Positions 35,910 to 45,810 of a stretch of DNA of 64,000 bases are shown here, piece by piece. Source of the stretch: an uncultured Alteromonadaceae bacterium (lineage in GTDB: Bacteria > Pseudomonadota > Gammaproteobacteria > Enterobacterales > Alteromonadaceae); assembly GCA_938085045.1 (NCBI GenBank), contig CALKGI010000168.1, positions 25,590-89,589 on the forward strand, read 5' to 3'. The position numbers were made by a program, and so were the translations under genes. The notes below the pieces were generated by a model, which saw only the letters and a program-made list of their open reading frames with translations, was not told the DNA's origin and did not search any database. Numbering within the stretch: the stretch's first letter is position 1; every line of letters begins with the position of its first letter.

Positions 35910-36899
35910 GTGTTATTCACTCATGTAAAATCAGACGAAATTCAAGGGCCGCATATCGACCACGTTAAGTGTGAAAAATGCAGTGAAACTGGCTTTCATC
36001 TGTGTGGCAAGGTTAAATACCTAGCTTTCGAACTGATGGATATTCCGATGTTTGTCATCAATCGACAATACCAATTTAAATGTGACTGTGGTCATTGTCA
36101 GCCTCCTTGCGTTAAACCTAAGCTGCTTAGGGCGTTGAAGCGTCAAATGCTACCTTGGAGCTATTTCGCCGCTAAGCATGTCGGCATTGTTGTTTTAATG
36201 CTGTTTGCCGTTATGAACTGGAATGATTATCGCCAAGCACTTGAAGCTGAACATCAACTGGTGACTGAACCTAAAATCAACGACTTTTATTTTGTCGATT
36301 ATTTTGCTTATGATGATCAAGCTCACCCCAAATTTCGTTATACCGTGCTCAAAGCCATTGAGGTCAACGAACATAATTTGACGTTGCAAGTGGGCAATAT
36401 CTACAAAAGCCGTAAAGGCAATGCTCACGACCAAATCAAATCTGACCGGGCGATGCTCGATGGTTTTTTCTCAAAGAAAAAAATCACTGTTAGCCGTGAT
36501 GAATTGCTTGCGATGGTAGCGGCAGATACTATTTATGAAGTTAGAAGACCCAAAAACCTCAAAATAGATGGCTGGATAGTGATCCCCCGTGCGACAGTCG
36601 AGGAATACCAACATTACGTCAACCCAGATAATCAAGAAGGCATAGCGATGTATCGTGGTGAAGACGGTTATTATCGCGATTATGAAGGTGCGTTTGAAGC
36701 TTTTACCAAGGCGGCGCTTGCGGGTGATGCCGCAGGGCAATTGAACCTAGCCCAGATGTACCGCGATGGACTGGGCACAGAACAGGATGATCAAAAAGCA
36801 TTACACTGGTTTAAAGCCGCTGCCGATAAAGACTATTCTAATGCACGGCAAGAATACGACGCGCTTTGCGCTAAGGTAAACAATTGCGGTTCTATCTAA
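35910..36899 (+). CDS. zinc-ribbon, membrane and Sel1-repeat protein
   Basis: 329 aa from a GTG start with GAAGGA upstream. The N-terminus has CxxC pairs (KCEKCSETGFHLCG, KCDCGHC) consistent with metal-binding ribbons. One membrane helix lies near residues 88-108 (YFAAKHVGIVVLMLFAVMNW), and one or two Sel1/TPR-like units sit at the end (YEGAFEAFTKAALAGDAAGQ..., DQKALHWFKAAADKDYSNA). Not a family I can name; perhaps a membrane scaffold. Confidence 0.6.
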   Translation: MLFTHVKSDEIQGPHIDHVKCEKCSETGFHLCGKVKYLAFELMDIPMFVINRQYQFKCDCGHCQPPCVKPKLLRALKRQMLPWSYFAAKHVGIVVLMLFAVMNWNDYRQALEAEHQLVTEPKINDFYFVDYFAYDDQAHPKFRYTVLKAIEVNEHNLTLQVGNIYKSRKGNAHDQIKSDRAMLDGFFSKKKITVSRDELLAMVAADTIYEVRRPKNLKIDGWIVIPRATVEEYQHYVNPDNQEGIAMYRGEDGYYRDYEGAFEAFTKAALAGDAAGQLNLAQMYRDGLGTEQDDQKALHWFKAAADKDYSNARQEYDALCAKVNNCGSI

Positions 36900-37059
36900 T
36901 GTTTTGTTGGTAACCGGGTGTTACCTCTACCTTTTTAACCTGTTCGTAACATCCTGTGCTATGGTTATTGAATGTGTTGTTATTGACACATAACTTTACT
37001 GGTGGCAGCGATAACGACCACTTAAGCGCATTTGGTATTGATGCAGGTGAAAAATCGCG

Positions 37060-37365
37060 ATGCAAGATTTAACATGGGTTAAAGAAAACAAAGTATTTAC
37101 TGTGACTATTAAAGGCGCTTTTAACGCGCATTTAGTACAGCATTTTCGCAAGGTTTTTCTTGAAGTTGAAGCGCCAGATACGACCTTTATCATTGACTTG
37201 GCTGACGCTGAATTCATCGACAGTGCGGCGTTGGGTTTAATGATTCATATGAAGAAAAAATTCAAAGGTACCCCACTTCAAACCATCAAAGTCATCAATT
37301 CAAATGAACGTGTTCTCAAAGTTTTTCAAATCATGCGATTTCACGATATGTTTGAAATTAGCTGA
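37060..37365 (+). CDS. STAS-domain protein (anti-anti-sigma type)
   Basis: 101 aa, one STAS domain. The phosphorylatable Ser lies in FIDSAALGLMIH near residue 60, the loop that in SpoIIAA/RsbV is phosphorylated by a kinase/anti-sigma partner. No such partner gene is adjacent. A hairpin overlapping its stop (37359-37376) separates it from convergent rsmD. Confidence 0.85.
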   Translation: MQDLTWVKENKVFTVTIKGAFNAHLVQHFRKVFLEVEAPDTTFIIDLADAEFIDSAALGLMIHMKKKFKGTPLQTIKVINSNERVLKVFQIMRFHDMFEIS

Positions 37366-37376
37366 TGAAAATCAGC
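37359..37376. terminator. small hairpin between convergent genes
   Basis: AGCTGA-TGAAAA-TCAGCT overlaps the STAS gene stop codon. Weak terminator candidate. Confidence 0.4.
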
Positions 37377-37380
37377 TAAA

Positions 37381-38010
37381 TCAACTATTTTGATATAAAC
37401 GAAAACTGACCTGTCCGGCGGTTTTTTCCTTCAATAACTGCCAATTGGCAGGCACTGTCAAATCTGTTAACTCACTCTCTATTTCGACATAAATTAATGC
37501 TGATGGCGTTAATAACCCTCTACTTTGTAATAATTCACAAACAGGCTCAGCCAAGTTTTTGCGAAAGGGCGGGTCGATAAACACCAAATCATAGGGGGTT
37601 GTTTGAGTTGACAAATAACTCAGGCAGTCGTCTTTGACGATTTGGGCGCCAAACTCTTCGGTATTGCCTGCTGACAATAATGTAACATTCTCGGCCAGTT
37701 GTTTGGCGGCCTGATGGTCTTTTTCAATCATGGTAACCGATGTTGCGCCTCGAGATAAAACCTCAAAACCTAACGAACCGCTACCGGAAAAACAGTCGAG
37801 ACATCGAGTTTGGTCAATTTCATTCATTAACCAGTTAAATACGGTTTCTTTAACTCGGTCTGTGGTGGGGCGAAGACCTTCAATATCGTGCACTGGCAAC
37901 CTGCGACCGCGCCATTTTCCGGCGATGATGCGGATCATGCCCGTAGTGGCTTGGGGCTTTTTTTTGTGTTGACTTGACTTGGCTAATGAACGGTTGAACT
38001 TTCTAGTCAT
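37381..38010 (-). CDS. rsmD: 16S rRNA (guanine966-N2)-methyltransferase
   Basis: 209 aa. Motif I DCFSGSGSLGFEVLSRGA and catalytic FIDPPF are visible; the N-terminus RIIAGKWRGRRLPV is typical of RsmD. Methylates G966 in the 30S P site using S-adenosylmethionine. Divergent from ftsY, as in many gammaproteobacteria. Confidence 0.93.
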   Translation of the reverse strand: MTRKFNRSLAKSSQHKKKPQATTGMIRIIAGKWRGRRLPVHDIEGLRPTTDRVKETVFNWLMNEIDQTRCLDCFSGSGSLGFEVLSRGATSVTMIEKDHQAAKQLAENVTLLSAGNTEEFGAQIVKDDCLSYLSTQTTPYDLVFIDPPFRKNLAEPVCELLQSRGLLTPSALIYVEIESELTDLTVPANWQLLKEKTAGQVSFRLYQNS

Positions 38011-38079
38011 TATTTTAAGGTTGTTCTATTTTTATCAAAAGTTAGTGGTATTATGTGCGCATGATTAGCGTAATACTAG

Positions 38080-38128
38080 GGCCTGTTTATCTTTGAGCCG
38101 TTGGCCAACACATAAAGATAAACAGACC
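38080..38128. repeat. inverted repeat in rsmD-ftsY promoter region
   Basis: CTGTTTATCTTT (38083-38094) and its exact complement (38114-38125), extending to about 16 bp with one mismatch. Could be a mini-element or a hairpin in the ftsY leader. Confidence 0.6.
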
Positions 38129-38159
38129 TCAATAAATCGATAGGGTGGTTATTAGTTAA

Positions 38160-39704
38160 ATGGCGATTAAAGACAAGTTTTTTTCGTGGTTCGGCAAAGG
38201 CAAAAAGTCTAATGAAGACGAAACTGAAACAGTTGAAACCCCTCAAGAAGACGTCACTGAGGCGCAGACATCAGACACCCAGGAAAAATCAGAGTTAGCA
38301 CCAGAATTAAAACCAGAGTTAGAACCAGAGTTAGAACAGCCTTCTATTGATGTAGCCCTTAAGTCATCAGAAACTGCGCCTGAGCAAGATGAAATGGCAG
38401 CCATGTTTGATGAAGCAGCCACTACGCCTGTTGAACATGATGAAATGAACGCAATGCTGGATGAAGTTGCTGCGCCTTTGGTTGCTAAGTCAGCACCTGC
38501 ACCCGAGCCTGAAATTCTAGCTGAAACAAAAAACCAATCAGAGCCTGAACAAGACGAAATGGGCGCGATGTTTGACGAGGTTGCTACCGCAGATATTGAC
38601 GTTACTGCTGATATTGACGCGCTCACAGATATTGATGCACAAGACGCACCTGAGCAGGATGAAATGGGCGCGATGTTTGATGAGGTTGCTAACACAGACG
38701 TTAGCACAACCGTTGATATCGACGCTATCGCAGATAACAAAGCCGAACCAGAACCTGAAGAAGAACCTGAACCCGTCAAAAAAGAAGGTTTTTTTGCCCG
38801 CCTTAAAAAAGGCCTGAGCAAAACCAAAACCAATCTTGGCAGCGGATTTGTCAGCTTGTTCCGTGGTAAAAAAATCGATGATGAGTTATTTGAAGATCTC
38901 GAAACCCAATTATTGATTGCCGATGTTGGTGTTGAAACCTCAATGAAACTGGTTGAAAACCTCACCAAACACGCCAGTCGCAAACAATTAAAAGATGCCG
39001 AAGCCTTGTATGACCTGCTTAAGCAAGAAATGGCTGAATTACTGGGGCCAGTAGAGCAACCCATAGAACCCGTTAACCCAGACGGACCTTATGTCATTTT
39101 GATGGTTGGCGTTAATGGTGTTGGTAAAACCACCACCATAGGTAAAATGGCCAAACAATTTCAAGAACAAGGCAAATCAGTGATGCTGGCGGCGGGTGAT
39201 ACTTTCCGTGCGGCGGCAGTTGAGCAATTGACTGTTTGGGGTGACCGTAATGACATCCCTGTGGTCGCTCAGCATACCGGCGCTGATAGTGCATCTGTTA
39301 TTTTCGATGCGATACAATCGGCTAAAACCCGAAATATTGATGTGATCATCGCCGATACCGCAGGCAGATTGCAAAATAAAGATCACCTGATGGAAGAGCT
39401 GAAGAAAATCGTCAGAGTGATGAAAAAACTAGACGTTAACGCGCCTCATGAAGTGATGTTAACGCTTGATGCCGGTACCGGGCAAAATGCTTTGAGTCAG
39501 GTCAATCTATTTAGCAAAGCGGTGGGTTTGACCGGACTGACCATCAGTAAGCTCGACGGTACCGCCAAAGGTGGCGTGGTGTTTGCCATAGCCGACAAGT
39601 TCTCTATTCCTATTCGTTATATTGGTGTTGGTGAAGGTATTGATGATTTGCGTGCTTTTAACAGCAAAGACTTTATCGACGCGTTATTTGCCCACGATGA
39701 ATAA
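38160..39704 (+). CDS. ftsY: signal recognition particle receptor FtsY
   Basis: 514 aa. The C-terminal ~300 residues are the NG domain: G1 GVNGVGKTTTIGKMA, DTFRAAA, DTAGR, SKLDGTAKGG. It docks SRP-ribosome complexes to SecYEG. The long acidic N-terminal A domain (about 20-200) contains four copies of a PEQDEMxAMFDEVA motif (near residues 74, 91, 129, 163). First gene of ftsY-ftsE-ftsX. Confidence 0.95.
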   Translation: MAIKDKFFSWFGKGKKSNEDETETVETPQEDVTEAQTSDTQEKSELAPELKPELEPELEQPSIDVALKSSETAPEQDEMAAMFDEAATTPVEHDEMNAMLDEVAAPLVAKSAPAPEPEILAETKNQSEPEQDEMGAMFDEVATADIDVTADIDALTDIDAQDAPEQDEMGAMFDEVANTDVSTTVDIDAIADNKAEPEPEEEPEPVKKEGFFARLKKGLSKTKTNLGSGFVSLFRGKKIDDELFEDLETQLLIADVGVETSMKLVENLTKHASRKQLKDAEALYDLLKQEMAELLGPVEQPIEPVNPDGPYVILMVGVNGVGKTTTIGKMAKQFQEQGKSVMLAAGDTFRAAAVEQLTVWGDRNDIPVVAQHTGADSASVIFDAIQSAKTRNIDVIIADTAGRLQNKDHLMEELKKIVRVMKKLDVNAPHEVMLTLDAGTGQNALSQVNLFSKAVGLTGLTISKLDGTAKGGVVFAIADKFSIPIRYIGVGEGIDDLRAFNSKDFIDALFAHDE

Positions 39705-39724
39705 AGCGGCACTAGGGTCAATCG

Positions 39725-40417
39725 ATGATTCATTTTAAGGACGTCAGCAAAACCTACCGTGGTGGGGTTATTGCGCTTGAAAAAGTCAGTTTTCACCTTA
39801 AAAAAGGTGAAATGGCGTTTTTGACTGGCCACTCTGGGGCTGGTAAAAGTACTTTGCTTAAAATGATCAGCATCATGGAAAGGCCCTCTGCTGGTTCTGT
39901 GTTAATCAACAACCATGACCTAACCAAAATCACCAAAAAACAGGTGCCTTACGTGCGCCGCGATATCGGTATGATTTTTCAAAACCACCTGTTGCTGCGC
40001 GACCATACTGTATTTGACAATGTGGCTTTTGCCTTGATCATCGAAGGATACACCCGTAAAGAAATTAGCAAGCGGGTGGACGTAGCACTTGATAAAGTGG
40101 GTTTGTTAAATAAGGCGCGTTGCCGTCCTGATATGCTCTCGGGTGGTGAACAACAACGGGTGGGCATTGCTCGGGCCGTTGTCAACAAACCGCCGATATT
40201 ACTTGCAGACGAACCCACCGGAAACCTCGACCCCGAATTATCCAAAGAAATCCTCGGTGTATTTGAAGATTTTAATCAAATGGGCGTTTCGGTTTTAATT
40301 GCCACCCATGATTTGGGCTTGATTGCCCGAATGCGCTATCGCACCTTGACGTTGAGTCATGGCCAAGTGGTTAATGACGGATTGCATACGCCTGATGGCA
40401 ACCGAGGGCGCTCATGA
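39725..40417 (+). CDS. ftsE: cell-division ABC ATPase FtsE
   Basis: 230 aa. Walker [10 protein letters not shown], signature LSGGEQQR, Walker [13 protein letters not shown]. With FtsX it controls periplasmic amidase activation at the septum. It starts 20 bp after ftsY and overlaps ftsX by 4 bp (ATGA). Confidence 0.95.
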   Translation: MIHFKDVSKTYRGGVIALEKVSFHLKKGEMAFLTGHSGAGKSTLLKMISIMERPSAGSVLINNHDLTKITKKQVPYVRRDIGMIFQNHLLLRDHTVFDNVAFALIIEGYTRKEISKRVDVALDKVGLLNKARCRPDMLSGGEQQRVGIARAVVNKPPILLADEPTGNLDPELSKEILGVFEDFNQMGVSVLIATHDLGLIARMRYRTLTLSHGQVVNDGLHTPDGNRGRS

Positions 40418-41403
40418 GTCTATTATTTGACAACCGGGCAAGTGGTGCTGAAGACCTACATAAAAAAGGGTTTATGCAAAGACTACCAATGTTTTTGCTC
40501 AACAACTTTCGCCAAATGATTGCCAGTCTTGGCGGCATGTGGCGCACGCCATCGGCATCGTTTATGACCATTATGGTGCTGGGGCTGAGTTTGACGCTAC
40601 CGGCAACCTTACATGTATTGGTCAAAAACGTGCAGAGTGTTAGTGGCAGTTTTGACAGTGCATCTGAAATCACCCTATTTCTCAAATCTAATATCAGTGA
40701 AACCAAAAGCCGAAACCTATTGGCTCGGGTCAATCTATACCCCGAAGTAGACAGTACTCAATACATTTCACCCAAAGCCGCAATGGAAGAGTTCAAGGCC
40801 CTGTCTGGCTTTGGCAACGCACTGAATTACCTAGATGATAATCCGTTACCTGCGGTTATATTAGTACGTCCAACCAATTCGAACCGAGCGCCTGATGCGG
40901 CAGATGCGTTGTTGGCCAAGTTGCAAAAAGAACGTGAAGTTGAGCTTGGCAAGTTAGACATCGAATGGTTACAAAGGCTCAACGCTATTGTCAGATTATT
41001 GCAAGAAAGCGTTTATACCCTAGGCATTTTGCTGTTATCAGCGGTGGTGCTGATCATCGGCAATACCATTCGCTTGTCTATCATGAACAAGCGAGAAGAG
41101 ATAGAAGTGATGAAGCTGGTGGGTGCAACCGAAGGGTACATTCAAAGACCGTTTCTATACACCGGCATTTGGTATGGTTTTTTTGGTGGTTTCGTCGCCT
41201 TTTTGGTATTAGAGATGATGCTGTGGTGGTTAGGCGCGGCCATTACGCGGGTGGCTGAGTCTTACAACAATGATTTTATTCTGCAAGGTTTGTCGTTTGG
41301 TGAATTTGGCTATCTGATGCTGATAGCCATTGGTTTGGGTTTTGCGGGTTCGTTATTTTCTGTTCGGCGCTACGTCAGTCAGATAGAGCCTGAGATGCTT
41401 TGA
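40414..41403 (+). CDS. ftsX: cell-division membrane protein FtsX
   Basis: 329 aa with four membrane helices: one near 50-70, then a periplasmic loop of ~100 residues (SEITLFLKSNISETKSRNLL...), and three in the C-terminal half flanking NKREEIEVMKLVGAT. Partner of FtsE; the periplasmic loop binds amidase activators such as EnvC. Confidence 0.93.
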   Translation: MSLLFDNRASGAEDLHKKGFMQRLPMFLLNNFRQMIASLGGMWRTPSASFMTIMVLGLSLTLPATLHVLVKNVQSVSGSFDSASEITLFLKSNISETKSRNLLARVNLYPEVDSTQYISPKAAMEEFKALSGFGNALNYLDDNPLPAVILVRPTNSNRAPDAADALLAKLQKEREVELGKLDIEWLQRLNAIVRLLQESVYTLGILLLSAVVLIIGNTIRLSIMNKREEIEVMKLVGATEGYIQRPFLYTGIWYGFFGGFVAFLVLEMMLWWLGAAITRVAESYNNDFILQGLSFGEFGYLMLIAIGLGFAGSLFSVRRYVSQIEPEML

Positions 41404-41415
41404 TTTAAAGATGGA

Positions 41416-42633
41416 TTATTCATTAAAACTATTGGCCCACTGCAAAGCATCTTGATAGAAATCACTGATATCTTCCATCGGAATACCAAGCTTGGCAGCG
41501 TATGTGTCGAGCTTGTCCCATTGACCCTTTTCATAACAAATTGCAGTTTGTAGATAAGCAGCCAAATAACCTTCATTGTTTGACAAGGCTGATTTTATCT
41601 CTGGAGATATCGGTAGTTTTTCGACGATGACTTTCAATTCTTGGTCGAGCAGGGCGTCGACCAAAGAAAACAGGCCAGTTAAAAAGGCCATCGGCGGGTT
41701 TTCTTGATCATGGCGCTTGTCGGCAATTTGTGAGCAAAAACGCGCTCGGATAATTGACAGACTAACCAACTCACTGGGTTTGCCATCACCCAAATTGGCC
41801 AATGCGATTAATGAGATGAACTTTTTGAGCTCTAACTCGCCCATATAATTGAGTGCGTGTTTTAACGAACCTATGGTTTGCTGACGGCTAAAAGCCGAAC
41901 TGTTGATAAAACGTAACAGCTTATATGACAGCGAAACATCTCTTTCGACAAGCTCGGTTACCTTGTTTAAATCCATTTTGACTTTGGTTGCTTCACTGAT
42001 CAATTCCATCAGCACCATTTTATTGGGCGCCAGACTTCTTGTTTGAACGATTTCAGGGCGAGCAAAAAAGTAGCCTTGATAATAGTGGAAACCCAATAGT
42101 TTAAGTTGTTCAAACTCTTGCGCTGTTTCAACTTTTTCGGCCAACAAGTCTAGATGACCAAGGTTCATATCCTTAATACGACGTAAGTACTTATTGATCT
42201 GCAAAATGTTGGTTTGTTTGATATCTACCTTAATCATGTCGATAAAAGGCAAGAAAACATCCCACTTTTTGTCAAAGTCATGATCATCTAGCGCCAGTTT
42301 ATAACCCAAGCGTTTGAGTTTTTTGCAAGCTAGTACTAACTCTTCACTGATGGGCACGTCTTCGAGTATCTCAACATAAATGTCATCGATGGGTAACGAG
42401 GTCGGAAAATGATGCAACAATGCGTCTTCATGAAAATTGATGAAAGCGAATTTACCGTTGGTTAACTCGTCGAGACCGAGTAGCAGATGGTTTTGAGCCA
42501 GAATTTTAGAAGTGGCTTCATCAGGGCAAACATCAGGGAAGCTGTTGCTTTTACCATCACGAAACAACAGCTCATAGGCAAACAATTCTTGATTGACATC
42601 CAGTATTGGCTGCCGGGCAACGTAACAATACAT
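41416..42633 (-). CDS. EAL-HDOD protein (YuxH/CdgJ type)
   Basis: 405 aa. The N-terminal EAL-like domain (about 1-200) reads YELLFRDG where active enzymes have E-A/V-L, so cyclic-di-GMP hydrolysis is doubtful. The C-terminal HDOD domain (about 200-390) has LSYKLLRFINSSAFSRQQ.IGSLKHALNYMG. Family members influence motility and cyclic-di-GMP signalling by protein contact. Convergent with ftsX. Confidence 0.88.
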   Translation of the reverse strand: MYCYVARQPILDVNQELFAYELLFRDGKSNSFPDVCPDEATSKILAQNHLLLGLDELTNGKFAFINFHEDALLHHFPTSLPIDDIYVEILEDVPISEELVLACKKLKRLGYKLALDDHDFDKKWDVFLPFIDMIKVDIKQTNILQINKYLRRIKDMNLGHLDLLAEKVETAQEFEQLKLLGFHYYQGYFFARPEIVQTRSLAPNKMVLMELISEATKVKMDLNKVTELVERDVSLSYKLLRFINSSAFSRQQTIGSLKHALNYMGELELKKFISLIALANLGDGKPSELVSLSIIRARFCSQIADKRHDQENPPMAFLTGLFSLVDALLDQELKVIVEKLPISPEIKSALSNNEGYLAAYLQTAICYEKGQWDKLDTYAAKLGIPMEDISDFYQDALQWANSFNE

Positions 42634-43180
42634 ATAGCATCACTTAGGCTGGAATATACAGTTAACACTAACAACAAATCATCAAAAATGAAATGGCGTT
42701 TCATTCATTTATGTAAATGTGCGTAATAAAGGAGCATAGATATTTATCTCCGGTTACATATTAATACTGGATAAAAATGGAAAAATAGGTTAAAAAAGAC
42801 GCCCCCGTGAAAAAGGTGTTATAAATAACGCAAAAAAGCGGGACGAAAGGGAAGATAACAAGAGTTTTCTTGTTGAGTGAAAGAATTCTCGCAGATACGA
42901 GGTCTTTTTAGGATAGTTAGTGCCCGTCCGAAAACAATGTTTTCATCTGCCAACTTGGCTGGACTGCATGGATGCAGGAATTAGAGCGACGCAGGATGCC
43001 AAAGCCGAGGACGGCGCTATCGGGCAACGCGCGAAGGCTTGTGGTTTAACAAGTTACGATTTTCATCCTGTACAAGCTGGATGAAGCGCTTGCGCAAAGG
43101 ACGCATTTAGGAATGGAAACTAGTTAATTTTGAAAATAAAGTGGTGCAAACCGAACCGCTTAATTTGATAGAGGTAGTCT
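42634..43180. other. long rpoH upstream region with palindromes
   Basis: 547 bp without a convincing gene. Contains the palindromes GAAAAC-AAT-GTTTTC (42930-42944), CTGCAT-GG-ATGCAG (42964-42977) and CATCC...GGATG (43067-43086). The block at 42920-43100 is GC-richer than its surroundings and looks like an intergenic repeat unit. rpoH promoters should be here, but none is clear. Confidence 0.45.
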
Positions 43181-44050
43181 ATGAGCACAGCAGTACAAGC
43201 ACAAACAATGACTTTAACCGTCCCAGCTGGCGGTAGTATTGAGAGTTATGTCGCCCGAGCAAACAGCATTCCGATGCTCAGTGCTAAAGAAGAAAAAGAG
43301 TATGCCGAAAACCTCGTAAATGAAGGTGATTTAGCATCTGCTCGTAAATTAATTATGTCGCATCTGCGATTTGTGGTTCATATCGCCAAGGGTTATTCGG
43401 GTTATGGGCTGCCACAGGCTGATTTGATTCAAGAAGGTAATCTTGGATTGATGAAAGCAGTAAAACGCTTTAACCCTGAGGTGGGCGTGCGTCTGGTTTC
43501 TTTCGCCGTGCATTGGATCAAAGCCGAAATTCATGAATTTGTATTGCGCAACTGGCGCATCGTCAAGGTGGCTACCACCAAATCACAACGTAAATTATTC
43601 TTTAACCTGCGTAAGAACAAAAAGCGCTTGGGTTGGTTCTCTGCCAAAGAAGTGCAAACTGTGGCTGAAACCCTTGGGGTGAAAGAAAAAGACGTGGTTG
43701 AAATGGAATCGCGCATGAGCGGTATCGACTTAGGTTTTGATTTATCTGATGACGATGATGATAACGCACCAACGAGTTCATTTTCTCCAGTGCAATATCT
43801 GGAAGATAAAAGCGGGGATGTGGCGACATTAATTGAAAATGAGCAACACGCCAAGCACTCGTCGAACCAACTGTTGTCAGCCATTCGTTCTTTGGATGAG
43901 CGTTCTCAAGATATCATCAGTGCCCGTTGGCTTGATGACAACAAGAAAATGACTTTGCAAGAATTGGCCGACAAATACAGCGTCTCAGCAGAACGAGTTC
44001 GCCAGCTAGAAAAAAATGCGATGAAGAAATTGCAAGCAGCGATGAGCTAA
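43181..44050 (+). CDS. rpoH: heat-shock sigma factor RpoH (sigma32)
   Basis: 289 aa. Region 2 ([37 protein letters not shown]), the RpoH box ([10 protein letters not shown]) that separates it from other group sigmas, and region 4 helix-turn-helix ([26 protein letters not shown]). Directs heat-shock genes, plausibly including hsp20 at 25159. Follows ftsEX as in E. coli, with one convergent gene inserted between. Confidence 0.95.
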   Translation: MSTAVQAQTMTLTVPAGGSIESYVARANSIPMLSAKEEKEYAENLVNEGDLASARKLIMSHLRFVVHIAKGYSGYGLPQADLIQEGNLGLMKAVKRFNPEVGVRLVSFAVHWIKAEIHEFVLRNWRIVKVATTKSQRKLFFNLRKNKKRLGWFSAKEVQTVAETLGVKEKDVVEMESRMSGIDLGFDLSDDDDDNAPTSSFSPVQYLEDKSGDVATLIENEQHAKHSSNQLLSAIRSLDERSQDIISARWLDDNKKMTLQELADKYSVSAERVRQLEKNAMKKLQAAMS

Positions 44051-44068
44051 ACCGCTATCGTTTTAAAC

Positions 44069-44096
44069 AAAAAGCCGCTTAGTTAGCGGCTTTTTT
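44069..44096 (+). terminator. rpoH terminator
   Basis: AAAGCCGCT/AGCGGCTTT stem with a T6 tail. Confidence 0.9.
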
Positions 44097-44178
44097 GATG
44101 TCTATGGATGAGCAGAAGCGACTGTTTGTGTAGGGTACGCCGTGCGAACCGCCAACGTATTAAATCGATTCGAATTCA

Positions 44179-45327
44179 ATGACCCCAACACAATACTACC
44201 AACAAGCCTTGCTACAACCCGACTTCGAGCCAGACCCTGTGCAAGCGCAAGTCGTCAAAATCCTACAACACAATTATGAGCAACTAAATCAGTCAAACGA
44301 GACGCAAATTGCGCCCAAAAGCCTCTATTTGTGGGGAAAAGTTGGTCGGGGTAAAACCTTTTTGATGGATGTTTTTTATCAGTGCATCGAGCATGAACAA
44401 AAACAGCGTGTCCACTTTTATCGTTTTATGCAAGATGTACATCGACGATTGGCGCAAATACAGGGTTGTTCGGACCCTTTAATTACTTTAGCTAATCAAA
44501 TAGCCAAACAGACGCGGATTTTATGTTTCGACGAGTTCTTTGTCTCAGACATTGGCGATGCAATGCTGCTGTCTGGTCTTATTCGTCAATTGTTTGCCAA
44601 TGGCGTGACCATAGTGGCCACCTCAAATGTTGAACCATCGCGGTTATACGAAGATGGGTTGCAAAGGCCGAGGTTTATTCCGGCGATCCAAGCCATTGAA
44701 GCGAATATGCAGGTGGTGCATATGGATGGTTTGGTCGATCACCGATTACGCACACTCGACCAGTCAGATGCCTATTTTTTACGCTCAAAACCCAACCACA
44801 AAGAATTGATGCTGACACACTTTAAACAAGCTTGCGATAACCATTACCGCAGCCAAGGTGAGATCATTGTTGCACATCGGCCTATACAATACGTTTATGA
44901 AGCCGATAAGCGCATCTGGTTCGACTTTGAACAGTTATGCAAGGGTGCACGAAGTCAAAACGATTATATCGAGCTGGCGAGCCGCTACGACTGTTTATAT
45001 ATTGATAACATACCACAGATGGGTGGTTCAATAACCCAAAAGAATATAGCTCAGGGTACAGAAGATGGTGCTAATGGCAGCAAACTGGCGAAACTTAACC
45101 GCCAACGTCAGGTTATTATGCGCAGTGAATCGAAAAGTGATGACGAAGCTCGGCGCTTTATCAGCCTGATTGATGAGTTATATGACCAAAAAGTCATGCT
45201 GTATATCAGTTCTATGGTAGCCATAACAGACTTGTATCAGGGCGGCAGGTTAACCTTTGAATTTGAACGGGCGGTGAGTCGTTTACTTGAAATGCAGTCG
45301 GTTGCCTATTTTGAAAGCTGTCGGTAA
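44179..45327 (+). CDS. zapE: cell division ATPase ZapE (AFG1 family)
   Basis: 382 aa. Walker A WGKVGRGKTFLMD, Walker B ILCFDEFFVSDIGDA, then TSNVEPSRLYEDGLQRPRF, all AFG1/ZapE hallmarks. Binds FtsZ at the constricting ring and is needed under heat or low oxygen. It carries a short insertion near residues 290-315 compared with the usual pattern. Precedes dgkA by 33 bp. Confidence 0.9.
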   Translation: MTPTQYYQQALLQPDFEPDPVQAQVVKILQHNYEQLNQSNETQIAPKSLYLWGKVGRGKTFLMDVFYQCIEHEQKQRVHFYRFMQDVHRRLAQIQGCSDPLITLANQIAKQTRILCFDEFFVSDIGDAMLLSGLIRQLFANGVTIVATSNVEPSRLYEDGLQRPRFIPAIQAIEANMQVVHMDGLVDHRLRTLDQSDAYFLRSKPNHKELMLTHFKQACDNHYRSQGEIIVAHRPIQYVYEADKRIWFDFEQLCKGARSQNDYIELASRYDCLYIDNIPQMGGSITQKNIAQGTEDGANGSKLAKLNRQRQVIMRSESKSDDEARRFISLIDELYDQKVMLYISSMVAITDLYQGGRLTFEFERAVSRLLEMQSVAYFESCR

Positions 45328-45360
45328 GATTAAGTTAATTAAAAAACCAAGGACAAAGTA

Positions 45361-45762
45361 ATGACCGACAACGAGCAAGAAGCGATAACCGAAAAACCAA
45401 ATGGCGGTGGACTGGGCAGAATAATCAAAGCAATGGGCTGTTCTTTCAAAGGGTTTAGCGCGGCATTCAAGTATGAATCGGCTTTTCGTCAAGAATTGGT
45501 GCTGTGTGGTGTTCTCTTTCCTTTTTCTTTTTTGCTTGCAACCTCTATCAGTCACTGGGCATTGTTGGTGACCATGTTATTGCTGGTACTCACCATCGAA
45601 TTGCTCAACTCAGCGATTGAAGCCATCACCGACAGAGTAGGCACCGACTATCATGTTTTGTCTGGCAGAGCCAAAGATACGGCATCAGCTGCCGTTTTCT
45701 TGGGGATCACTATGATGTCTGTTGTTTGGGGCGCTGCGTTGATTGAATATCTATTATCGTAG
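45361..45762 (+). CDS. dgkA: diacylglycerol kinase
   Basis: 133 aa, three membrane helices. Catalytic signature ELLNSAIEAITDRVG followed by RAKDTASAAVF. Recycles diacylglycerol to phosphatidate at the inner membrane. The N-terminus has ~25 extra polar residues compared with E. coli DgkA. Confidence 0.93.
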   Translation: MTDNEQEAITEKPNGGGLGRIIKAMGCSFKGFSAAFKYESAFRQELVLCGVLFPFSFLLATSISHWALLVTMLLLVLTIELLNSAIEAITDRVGTDYHVLSGRAKDTASAAVFLGITMMSVVWGAALIEYLLS

Positions 45763-45810
45763 GGCTTTGCGCACAGATTGTTGGCCAGCGGCTATGAAAA
45801 TCAAAAGCTT

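Noticed and set aside
38243..39064. 273-codon serine-rich antisense ORF over ftsY
   Set aside because: Mirror of the repetitive acidic A domain of ftsY; no start signal or homology expected.
41416..42633. Active cyclic-di-GMP phosphodiesterase
   Set aside because: The EAL signature is replaced (YELLF context), so catalysis is doubtful.
42968..43084. 38-codon ORF in the rpoH upstream region
   Set aside because: No ribosome-binding site and it lies in a palindrome-rich repeat-like block.
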